Source: CAZDOD01 sp964506935 | GTDB taxonomy: Bacteria > Desulfobacterota > Zymogenia > Zymogenales > Zymogenaceae | Direction of reading: 5' to 3' | Length of the DNA: 16,649 bases | Assembly (NCBI GenBank): GCA_964506935.1 | Contig: CAZDOD010000052.1 | Location: 1 to 16,649, forward strand | Part shown: positions 7,434 to 13,374 of the stretch, in pieces | Layout: every line of letters starts with the position of its first letter | Numbering within the stretch: the stretch's first letter is position 1 | Notes under the pieces: model-generated | What the model saw: the letters and a program-made list of their open reading frames with translations, nothing else | What the model was told of the DNA's origin: nothing | Databases searched by the model: none | Position numbers and translations under genes: made by a program

Positions 7434-8378
7434 TCATTTCACATTTTGCCCTGCAGCAACCGTCATCCCCTTTCCCTTTTCTTTCGCTTCATAGAGCGCT
7501 TTGTCGGCCCTTTCAAATAGTGATATCGCCTTAATCATATATTTAGGCATATTTTTCGTTATCGATGCAACACCGCAGCTAATCGATAGGTGAAATTTAT
7601 TCCCCCCTTCATTGAACTCTCTTTCCTGAACTTTCCTTCTAAGATTTTCAGCCACAGACATGGCCTCATCCTCTTCAGTATCGATAAGGACGGCCACGAA
7701 CTCCTCACCCCCGTATCTCGCCAAGAGATCATATCGCCTGATATTTGATTGAAGGATTTGGGCCACCTCTTTTATCACCATATCTCCCGTCATGTGACCG
7801 AAGGTGTCATTTACCCATTTGAAGTCGTCGATATCCAAAATCACCAGTGAGAGGGGATTATCTATCCTTAAAAGTTTATTGACCTCCCGGTTTATGTAAT
7901 CCCAAAAAAAGCTGGCGTTTTTGAGTCCTGTCAGGTCGTCTGTGGTTACGAGCTCCTTGAGCTTCGTCCTCAGTGATGATATCTGGTCTTTAAATTCTTT
8001 AATCCTTATGGCCGACTCAACTCGGGCAAGTAGTTCAACCTTGTCGAAGGGTTTTTTGATATAATCTACGGCTCCCGCCTCCAACCCCTCTTTGACATCT
8101 GATGAAGATGTCTTCGAGGTCAACATAATGACCGGCATATCCTTTGTTTCGGAGCCGGCGGTCAGCATACGGCACGTCTTGATCCCGTCCATTTGAGGCA
8201 TGATAATGTCGAGGATGATAAGTTGCGGCTTCTCCTCGAAGGCGAGTTTCAATCCTCCCAGTCCGTTTGATGCCTCCAATACCATATATCCTTCCGATGT
8301 GAGAGTTTCTCTCACCATGGTTCGGGTGAGTTCGGAGTCCTCTATTATCAATACTTTTTTCAATCGATTTCCAACCAA
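7434..8378 (-). CDS. Response regulator with GGDEF domain (diguanylate cyclase)
   Basis: A 314-aa two-domain signalling protein. The receiver domain (about 7-125) has the acidic pair E13/D14, phospho-acceptor D57 in LIILDIIMPQMDG, T87 and K109 in IKKPF. A short helical linker leads to a GGDEF domain (about 145-308) with DDLTGLKN, the substrate-binding LDIDDFKWVND, the active-site GGEEF (223-227) and an intact inhibitory I-site RRYD (214-217) five residues before it. Phosphorylation should control c-di-GMP synthesis with product feedback. PleD has two receivers; this has one. No kinase is nearby. The start is uncertain: TTG at 8378 lacks a Shine-Dalgarno, while an in-frame TTG at 8363, giving (M)KKVLIIEDSE, has GGA upstream and fits the promoter at 8401 better. 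Confidence 0.92.
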   Translation of the reverse strand: MVGNRLKKVLIIEDSELTRTMVRETLTSEGYMVLEASNGLGGLKLAFEEKPQLIILDIIMPQMDGIKTCRMLTAGSETKDMPVIMLTSKTSSSDVKEGLEAGAVDYIKKPFDKVELLARVESAIRIKEFKDQISSLRTKLKELVTTDDLTGLKNASFFWDYINREVNKLLRIDNPLSLVILDIDDFKWVNDTFGHMTGDMVIKEVAQILQSNIRRYDLLARYGGEEFVAVLIDTEEDEAMSVAENLRRKVQEREFNEGGNKFHLSISCGVASITKNMPKYMIKAISLFERADKALYEAKEKGKGMTVAAGQNVK

Positions 8379-8400
8379 AGGTGTTTCTTAAAAGCCAAGG

Positions 8401-8429
8401 ATTTTAATATACTTTTCTTATTTAGTCAA
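8401..8429 (-). promoter_or_regulatory. Predicted sigma70 promoter of the diguanylate cyclase gene
   Basis: Minus-strand TTGACT (8424-8429), 17-bp spacer, TAAAAT (8401-8406): 5/6 matches in each box. The start would fall near 8394, giving a very short leader to either candidate TTG codon. Confidence 0.6.
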
Positions 8430-8529
8430 TATATCTTCTTCTCTTTATTTCATTACCTATTCATCTGTCCGAGGATTTAGATCTCTGGATATTTTTATTA
8501 GGTTATTTGTTTCAGACCGATCTCGAGCA

Positions 8530-9366
8530 TCATAAGAGGTTTTCCCTGATGTACTTCACCGCATTACGAAAGATGTGAAGGCCCATACCCTCTTCCGGAA
8601 GTTCCTCTCTGGTCCATCTCGGGTGCTGTGTCCGAAACATATAGCCCTCGGGGTGGGGCATCAGCGCCATGAGGCGGCCTGATTCATCTGTGATCCCCGC
8701 TATCGAGCCCAAGGAACCGTTGGGATTTTCGGGGTAGTCCATCGTGGGGACAAAGTCTGAATCGGCGTATCGGAAGGTTACAAGGTTTCTTTTTTCCATC
8801 TCGACCATGACGTCGTCTTTTGCTACGAACTTCCCCTCGCCGTGGCGTACGGGGAGATATAGTTTTTTTATCCCCTTCGTGAAAATCGAGGGTGATTTTT
8901 CATTGACGCTAAGATACACCCACCTGTCCTCGAAGCGACCTGAGTCGTTTGAGGTGATGGAGACTTCTTGGACACTGTAATCATTCGATATGGCCGGAAG
9001 GAGCCCTGTCTTGACCATGATCTGAAAGCCGTTGCAGATCCCGATGATTAGCTTCTTTTCATCTATAAAACGAAGAAGCGAGTCGATCAGCCTCTCTTCG
9101 CCCCCACCTATCTTGGCGAATTTCAGACGGTTTGCCATGGCCTTTGCGGCGCCGAGATCGTCTCCATCAAGGAATCCCCCGGCGAGGGCGAGGATATGGT
9201 AATCGTCCAATTTCACCTCACCGTAAATGATCTGGCTTATGTGGATTATGTCGGATACCTCCGCCCCCGCAAGCTTAAAGGCAAAGGCTGTCTCGATCTC
9301 GCAATTCGTTCCATTTCCGGATATCGTAATCGCCCTTACTTCTTGGGGTCTTCCCACTAATGTCAT
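8530..9366 (-). CDS. purQ: Phosphoribosylformylglycinamidine synthase glutaminase subunit (PurQ-like)
   Basis: A 278-aa class I glutamine amidotransferase. PurQ supplies ammonia to PurL for the fourth step of purine synthesis. Visible: GNGTNCE (17-23, the usual PurQ start motif), LAGGFLDGDDLGA (61-73), nucleophile C111 in GICNGFQ, PVRHGEGK (172-179), NPNGS..SIAGI (214-224) and the catalytic H238/E240 in MPHPEG. It is about 50 residues longer than the common 220-230-aa form, partly from an insertion around 80-103. The ATG has GAGG 5 nt upstream. No purS, purL or other pur gene is adjacent, so it is not in a purine operon here. A PurQ paralogue used with another synthetase cannot be excluded. 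Confidence 0.87.
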   Translation of the reverse strand: MTLVGRPQEVRAITISGNGTNCEIETAFAFKLAGAEVSDIIHISQIIYGEVKLDDYHILALAGGFLDGDDLGAAKAMANRLKFAKIGGGEERLIDSLLRFIDEKKLIIGICNGFQIMVKTGLLPAISNDYSVQEVSITSNDSGRFEDRWVYLSVNEKSPSIFTKGIKKLYLPVRHGEGKFVAKDDVMVEMEKRNLVTFRYADSDFVPTMDYPENPNGSLGSIAGITDESGRLMALMPHPEGYMFRTQHPRWTREELPEEGMGLHIFRNAVKYIRENLL

Positions 9367-9397
9367 ATAAGCCTCTAACTCTTTTAAAACTTAAAAT

Positions 9398-9455
9398 GGA
9401 TTTACATCGACTTTTGGCACCCTAAAAGGGCATGAAGTTCTCATTGAGTAAATCC
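9398..9455. repeat. Nested inverted repeat between ahbB and purQ
   Basis: GGATTTAC (9398-9405) and GTAAATCC (9448-9455) are perfect 8-bp inverted copies. They enclose a second hairpin, CCCT-AAA-AGGG (9420-9430). On the minus strand the outer arm begins at the base right after the ahbB TAG, so the RNA could fold across most of the 89-bp gap before purQ. There is no T tract to make it a standard terminator. Confidence 0.5.
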
Positions 9456-9944
9456 CTAGGGGTCTTCCCCAAAATAGTCGGGACTCGTCTTCTTGAGCTC
9501 CTTTATCGTCTCGAGCACCAAAAATTCTAAGACGCCGGTGTTTTTTGATATCTCCTCGACTACCTTAAAAAGCCCCCCCCTTGTCTGTGCGTGTATCATA
9601 GTGTAGATATTGTAGGGCCAATCTTCTGTCGCCGCCCTGAGGTAGCAGTGCGTAACCTCACCAAATCGGGCCATCCCGGCCCCCACCCGATCGACATCAT
9701 CATTTGGCACCTTCCAGGCGACCATGGCATTGTGTTTGAGACCGGCCTTTTGATGGCTCAAGACGGCACCGAATCGCCGTATCGTACCATCTAAAACAGA
9801 CTTCTTTAGTACAGAGAGAAGCTCTGAAACACTTACATCTATATTCTCGGCCCAAACGTCGAAGGGCCTATCTATTACGGGGAGGTCGCCTGAGGCCACC
9901 TTGAGGGCCTTCTTTTCGATTTCATCCACGGTTTTAATTATCAA
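9456..9944 (-). CDS. ahbB: Siroheme decarboxylase subunit, AhbB-like (Lrp/AsnC fold)
   Basis: A 162-aa protein with an Lrp/AsnC-type winged-helix N-terminus (1-55, LPVIDRPFDVWAENIDVS) and a ferredoxin-like C-terminal domain. Diagnostic motifs are GTIRRFGAVLSHQ (53-65), NAMVAWKVP (72-80), HCYLR (99-103) and WPYNIYTMIH (109-118). These are the hallmarks of AhbA/AhbB and the related NirD/G/H/L proteins. AhbAB removes two carboxyls from siroheme to give 12,18-didecarboxysiroheme, an intermediate in the alternative haem pathway of sulfate reducers and archaea. The family usually acts as an AhbA-AhbB pair; no ahbA is visible here. Translation likely starts at TTG, because an in-frame TAA lies three codons upstream. 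A separate 78-aa RAM-domain gene precedes it by 41 bp. NirL-type haem d1 use is the alternative. Confidence 0.87.
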   Translation of the reverse strand: MIIKTVDEIEKKALKVASGDLPVIDRPFDVWAENIDVSVSELLSVLKKSVLDGTIRRFGAVLSHQKAGLKHNAMVAWKVPNDDVDRVGAGMARFGEVTHCYLRAATEDWPYNIYTMIHAQTRGGLFKVVEEISKNTGVLEFLVLETIKELKKTSPDYFGEDP

Positions 9945-9985
9945 ATAGGATTATTTCCCTGTCAATCGAAATCAAATGAAAACCT

Positions 9986-10222
9986 CTAAAAACCGACCAC
10001 CATGGAGGTGATCGTCCTGAGTACGCCCTGAACTCCCTGGATCCTCGTCACGATTATCTCACCGAGATCATGAAGGTCTTTCGCCTCTGCGAATGCTATT
10101 ATGTCATACTGTCCTGTAACGGCGTGGGCGGTCTTTACCCCTTTTATATCACTGACTTCACTTAGGGCATCCTTTGTCTTGCCGCTGGTGCATTCGATAA
10201 AAATATAGGCCTCAACGGACAT
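9986..10222 (-). CDS. Stand-alone Lrp/AsnC ligand-binding (RAM) domain protein
   Basis: A 78-aa protein made only of the Lrp/AsnC effector-binding domain, with no DNA-binding helix-turn-helix. It starts EAYIFIECTSGK and carries GVKTAHAVTGQYDIIAFAEAKD and GVLRTITSMVV-type strands, matching the alpha-beta fold that binds small amino-acid-like ligands and oligomerises. The reading frame is open further upstream, but the start at 10222 is preferred: the ATG there follows AAAAGGAGATGTT, a strong Shine-Dalgarno. Such proteins often modulate full-length partners or sense metabolites. It probably shares a transcript with ahbB, whose own C-terminal domain has the same fold. The function is unassigned. 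Confidence 0.85.
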   Translation of the reverse strand: MSVEAYIFIECTSGKTKDALSEVSDIKGVKTAHAVTGQYDIIAFAEAKDLHDLGEIIVTRIQGVQGVLRTITSMVVGF

Positions 10223-10257
10223 AACATCTCCTTTTCTATTAAAACGTTCTCCTTTTA

Positions 10258-10286
10258 TATATATCATCTTTTTAGGGGAAAGGCAA
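10258..10286 (-). promoter_or_regulatory. Candidate promoter of the RAM-domain - ahbB transcript
   Basis: Minus-strand TTGCCT (10281-10286), 17-bp spacer, TATATA (10258-10263), each box 4/6. The leader of about 30 nt holds two AAAGGAGA-like ribosome sites, the second of which serves the ATG at 10222. Moderate support. Confidence 0.4.
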
Positions 10287-10298
10287 CAGTAACTGCCC

Positions 10299-10403
10299 AT
10301 GACGGATAATTGGAAACTGGCCTTTGATAAAAGGTTAAAAGAGCGAGTAAGTAAAAACAACATGAAGGCTAATGTAAATGAGATTTACTTGAGGATTGGG
10401 TAA
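10299..10403 (+). CDS. Possible 34-residue small ORF
   Basis: This ATG-to-TAA frame encodes a hydrophilic, lysine-rich 34-residue peptide starting MTDNWKLAFDKRLKERV. No close Shine-Dalgarno is present; an AGGGGAAAGG lies about 20 nt upstream. It sits in the 437-bp gene-poor gap 10223-10659, between two divergent promoters. The composition is protein-like, but there is no recognised family. It may be chance or the relic of a gene start. Confidence 0.2.
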   Translation: MTDNWKLAFDKRLKERVSKNNMKANVNEIYLRIG

Positions 10404-10476
10404 ATTTACTACATATACTTCACATTATCGGAAAAAAGACAAAATACGGCACGTTCTTATGTTATCAGGAGCTAAA

Positions 10477-10524
10477 TTCTATATAGAAATTTCTATTGAC
10501 TAAAAAGGAAAAATTAAATACAAT
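10477..10524 (+). promoter_or_regulatory. Promoter of the PH-protein - dksA - bactofilin operon, with upstream palindrome
   Basis: TTGACT (10496-10501), 17-bp spacer, TACAAT (10519-10524): 5/6 in each box, with the start expected near 10531. A perfect 12-bp palindrome TTCTATATAGAA (10477-10488) lies 7 bp before the -35 and could be an operator. The leader of about 130 nt contains a six-codon ORF (10623-10643, MYNRIN) preceded by GGAG, just ahead of the first gene. Confidence 0.6.
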
Positions 10525-10662
10525 ATACAATTTAAAATGTATGGTTTCAGAAGCAGTTTTTTATATAGCCTGATTATAGAAAGAGGAGTGGGAGTGTAGG
10601 CGATAAATCAACCGGAGAGATAATGTACAACAGGATAAATTGAGGCAATAGGGAAAATAGTG

Positions 10663-11223
10663 ATGATAGGGAGGGATAATAAATTGGCGATAGTTGGAAA
10701 ACGAGACAAAACTTTATTTACCATAAAAGGCTCTCTCGTTTATCCCTACTTTGCGGCGGTGATTCTCTCAATAGTGCTTATCTTTATCAGTAATTTAAAG
10801 GGTGATCCGACCGTAAAGATTGTGGTCTTGCTTGCGGTTCTACTCCCGTTCTACTATTTTTTTCTGGAGTTGGCATACCGTAAGGTGAGTGTGCTGGAAG
10901 ATAAAATCCTCATAAAGAAGTTTTTGAGAAAAAAAACCATTTCAAAAGACGATGTGAGGATGGTGCATGCTGCAAAATTCAAAAAAAAGACATATATAGT
11001 CCTGGATTTGGGAGACAAAAATCCCGTGATCATCTCCAATTCCTACGGTCGTTTCGGTAAGATGGTTGAGGCAATATCCTCATTTGTGGGTGAGAGGAAG
11101 ACAACCGACGCACTTAAAAATCTCCCCGAATCCAGTTACAAGAGGATCTCCGACACTCTTAACATCTGGGCGGCTATATTGTTATTTGCCACTGTAATTA
11201 TAGTAAGGCTTTTAGAACGATAA
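10663..11223 (+). CDS. Membrane protein with bacterial PH-like domain
   Basis: A 186-aa predicted inner-membrane protein without a recognised named family. A soluble N-terminus of about 25 residues is followed by two membrane segments (near 26-44 and 52-71) and a beta-rich cytoplasmic part (about 73-140: KVSVLEDKILIKKFLRKKTIS, then YIVLDLGDKNPVIISNS-type strands). It ends in a C-terminal membrane anchor (about 168-184). Membrane hairpin plus strand-rich domain with a basic patch is the pattern of bacterial PH-like (bPH/DUF304) proteins; the assignment is by pattern only. Three starts are possible: GTG 10660, ATG 10663 and TTG 10684. The last has the best ribosome site (AGGGAGGG, 10668-10675). 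It is the first gene after the promoter at 10496 and is followed by dksA after 44 bp. Confidence 0.65.
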   Translation: MIGRDNKLAIVGKRDKTLFTIKGSLVYPYFAAVILSIVLIFISNLKGDPTVKIVVLLAVLLPFYYFFLELAYRKVSVLEDKILIKKFLRKKTISKDDVRMVHAAKFKKKTYIVLDLGDKNPVIISNSYGRFGKMVEAISSFVGERKTTDALKNLPESSYKRISDTLNIWAAILLFATVIIVRLLER

Positions 11224-11227
11224 AGGT

Positions 11228-11242
11228 TGGCCTTTACGGCCA
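11228..11242 (+). repeat. Small hairpin upstream of dksA-like gene
   Basis: TGGCC-TTTAC-GGCCA is a perfect 5-bp stem with a 5-nt loop. It lies 4 bases after the PH-like gene stop and 25 bp before the DksA-like ATG. No T run follows, so it is more likely an mRNA processing or stability element than a terminator. Confidence 0.35.
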
Positions 11243-11267
11243 TTGGGGAGCGATATAAGGATGAGCT

Positions 11268-11657
11268 ATGGATAAGAAAAAACTTGAACATTTTAAGAAG
11301 CTCTTGGAGCATTGGCTCGAGGAACTCCTTTCGGAGGCCGATAATACGGTTTCTAACATGACGGTTTCGAAAGAAGATTTCCCCGATCCAACAGACAGGG
11401 CTTCTCNNNNNNNNNNATCCTCCACCGCCCGTCCCGCGGCGTCAAGTGCCGCGGAAGGGCATCCCGAACAGGGGGAACGAAAACTCATTCTGAAGATAAA
11501 GGACGCATTACTGAGGATTGAGAATGAAGAATTCGGAATCTGTGAAGAGTGCGGTGAGGAGATCAGCGAGGACAGATTGGAAGTGAGGCCCGTTACTACT
11601 CTGTGCATTCACTGTAAGAAGGAAGCAGAGGACCGCGAAAAGAGAGGAAGTGCGTGA
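11268..11657 (+). CDS. dksA: DksA/TraR family zinc-finger transcription regulator (interrupted by 10-N assembly gap)
   Basis: DksA-type proteins enter the RNA polymerase secondary channel and, with ppGpp, reset transcription of rRNA and biosynthetic genes. Present are the coiled-coil start (KKLEHFKKLLEHWLEELL), the tip motif DPTDRA (D40, D43, A45) and a C4 zinc finger CEEC-17-CIHC (C92, C95, C113, C116). The middle is damaged in the assembly. After DRAS comes a run of 10 N, then about 19 codons of SSTARPAASS-like sequence unlike any DksA helix, before normal coding resumes at ERKLILKIK. Homologues have roughly 14 charged residues between DRAS and RERKLI. The frame is kept only if the N run is literal. 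The ATG has AAGGA 6 nt upstream. The gene overlaps the bactofilin start. Confidence 0.82.
   Translation: MDKKKLEHFKKLLEHWLEELLSEADNTVSNMTVSKEDFPDPTDRASXXXXSSTARPAASSAAEGHPEQGERKLILKIKDALLRIENEEFGICEECGEEISEDRLEVRPVTTLCIHCKKEAEDREKRGSA
11407..11416. other. Assembly gap (10 N)
   Basis: Ten consecutive N inside the DksA-like gene. The round number suggests a placeholder of unknown true length, so the reading frame across it is not reliable. Confidence 0.97.
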
Positions 11658-12061
11658 TGGAAGAAATAAAGCCAAAGGACTGGGTTATCGAAGGTGAGAA
11701 CCTGGAGGATCTGGAGTTTTCGAATTATTTCGGCCCGGGAAATGCATTAGAGGGAACTCTCAATTTTAATGGAAGGATTTTATTAGACGAATCTTTCGTT
11801 AACGGCAAGATAAAGACATCCGACAAAGATGGGGAAGTTTACATGTCTCCCGGGACGGAAGTAATTGGCGATGTTAAGTCTAAAGCAGTGGTCTTGGGGG
11901 GGACAATGGAGGGAAAGATAGAGGCCAAAAAGGTAAAAGTCCTCAATGGGGCGAGTTTTTCGGGCCAGATCACGACCAATAGGGGGCTCACAGTGGAGAG
12001 TGGTGCCAAAATCTCCGCACTAATCAAAATGCTGAAGAAGAAGGATAAACATTCCACTTAA
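11657..12061 (+). CDS. Bactofilin (polymer-forming cytoskeletal protein, DUF583)
   Basis: A 134-aa protein with the bactofilin beta-helix. Repeating short strands give the ladder LEGTLNFNGRILLDESFVNGKI, VIGDVKSKAVVLGGTMEGKI, VKVLNGASFSGQI and LTVESGAKI, with glycines at the turns about every 17-18 residues. The tail is basic (KMLKKKDKHST). Bactofilins polymerise without nucleotide into membrane-associated filaments that localise cell-wall or polarity factors. The preferred start is ATG 11657, which overlaps the dksA TGA (TGATG) and follows AGAGGA; GTG one codon earlier is possible. The N-terminus has an unusual acidic, aromatic lead (IEGENLEDLEFSNYFG) before the helix. Confidence 0.87.
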   Translation: MEEIKPKDWVIEGENLEDLEFSNYFGPGNALEGTLNFNGRILLDESFVNGKIKTSDKDGEVYMSPGTEVIGDVKSKAVVLGGTMEGKIEAKKVKVLNGASFSGQITTNRGLTVESGAKISALIKMLKKKDKHST

Positions 12062-12180
12062 AAACCCCACCTCTTTATGTTACACTTCTAAAGCGCATAG
12101 GATCTAAGCCTAATAGATTTCCCCGATCCTTCTTTTAACGAAGACATTAGTTCATCTAACTAGTGAGGGAGACCTTATCA

Positions 12181-13374
12181 ATGAAGGCCGTATTGGTCCT
12201 TATCTTCGTTATCCTCCTGTCTCTTTTGGGCTATCATTACGCTTTTGCCGACAAAAAAAGGACTGCCTTTACCTCCCCCGTCTTTTTGACTGAATTAATC
12301 TATCTGTCTTTGGGCCTAGTTATCGGCCCCAATTTCCTGGGTTTTCTCGATAAAGAAATTCTCGATGCCTTTTCCCCCCTGATATTTTTAGGCCTTGGGT
12401 GGATAGGGATGCTATTCGGGATCCAGTTGAACTTTCGCGATATCAAAAGGTTCCCGAAGGGCTTTTTCGGGATAACCATCTTTCAAGGGCTCTTCCCCCT
12501 TATATTTGTCTTTCTGGCTTTCATCGCCTATTTCGCTTACACCGGAGGTATTCCCGGCGGCCTGATACCCTCGACCGCCCTGATTTTCGGTTCGGTCTCG
12601 ATATGTACCTCCCAGTCCGCGATGGCAATGGTGAGTCGGGATATACCCCCGAAAAAGAGGGGATTATTGGATCTCCTACGGTATATATCATCCCTTGGCG
12701 ACATCTTGGCCATTCCATTTTTAGCCCTCGCCTTCGCATATGAAGGTTTTCACACAATTGGAGGCGATATCTACTTTCGATGGTGGGACGTGGTGCTTGC
12801 CACAATAATGTTGGGGCTCCTTTCCGGATTTATCTTAAACCTCCTGATTCGCATGGCTGAAGACAGAAGGGAGATCTTTCTTCTGATCATCAGCGTTGTG
12901 ATCCTTTTCGTCGGTATCTCACGCTATCTAAACATCTCGCCCATCTTTATAGCGGTCTTGGCGGGGATGATCCTTGCCAATTTATGCCCAAATAGGGATG
13001 AGGTAACAGATTTTCTCATCAAAGGAGAAAAGCCGATCTTTCTCATCTTCCTGATAATATCCGGCGCACTGCTCAAATTCGTGCCGCAAGTCCTCATTGT
13101 AGTTCCACTATTTATCGGAGTAAGATTAATTGCAAAGGCCCTGGGGGGAGTATTCGTATCGAAAACCTTCCAAAGATACTTCGAGATCCCGAAAAATATC
13201 GGCCTGGGGCTCGTCCCCCAAGGCTCCTTATCGCTGGCAATAGCTTTGTGCTTTGCAATGTCGGCGCCGCAAATTGTGGGAACGCTACTGATCTTCTCCG
13301 TTACGGCCTCGATCCTCTGCCACGAGCCATTCGCCACCTTGGCCCTAAATAGGGTGTTGGAGGGTAAAACTTGA
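12181..13374 (+). CDS. Cation/proton antiporter, CPA2 (NapA/KefB-like) family, first of pair
   Basis: A 397-aa polytopic membrane protein with about 12 hydrophobic segments and no C-terminal TrkA-N domain. The fold resembles sodium/hydrogen exchangers: paired TVIGPxF-type entry (LVIGPNFLGFLD), a SISICTS/QSAMAMVS stretch before the core helix, a single acidic residue in SLGDILAIPF where NapA has Asp-Asp, and VPQGSLSLAIAL near the end, matching the late conserved helix. The preferred start is ATG 12181, with AGGGAG 9 nt upstream; GTG at 12163 is also in frame. Its stop overlaps the next antiporter's TTG start in TTGA with GGAGGG before it, implying paired synthesis. Ion and direction are unknown. 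It may form a heterodimer with its neighbour. Confidence 0.8.
   Translation: MKAVLVLIFVILLSLLGYHYAFADKKRTAFTSPVFLTELIYLSLGLVIGPNFLGFLDKEILDAFSPLIFLGLGWIGMLFGIQLNFRDIKRFPKGFFGITIFQGLFPLIFVFLAFIAYFAYTGGIPGGLIPSTALIFGSVSICTSQSAMAMVSRDIPPKKRGLLDLLRYISSLGDILAIPFLALAFAYEGFHTIGGDIYFRWWDVVLATIMLGLLSGFILNLLIRMAEDRREIFLLIISVVILFVGISRYLNISPIFIAVLAGMILANLCPNRDEVTDFLIKGEKPIFLIFLIISGALLKFVPQVLIVVPLFIGVRLIAKALGGVFVSKTFQRYFEIPKNIGLGLVPQGSLSLAIALCFAMSAPQIVGTLLIFSVTASILCHEPFATLALNRVLEGKT

Noticed and set aside
10537..10599. 20-codon ORF just after the predicted promoter (MYGFRSSFLYS...)
   Set aside because: The start lies about 6 nt from the predicted transcript start, with no ribosome site; no support beyond an open frame.
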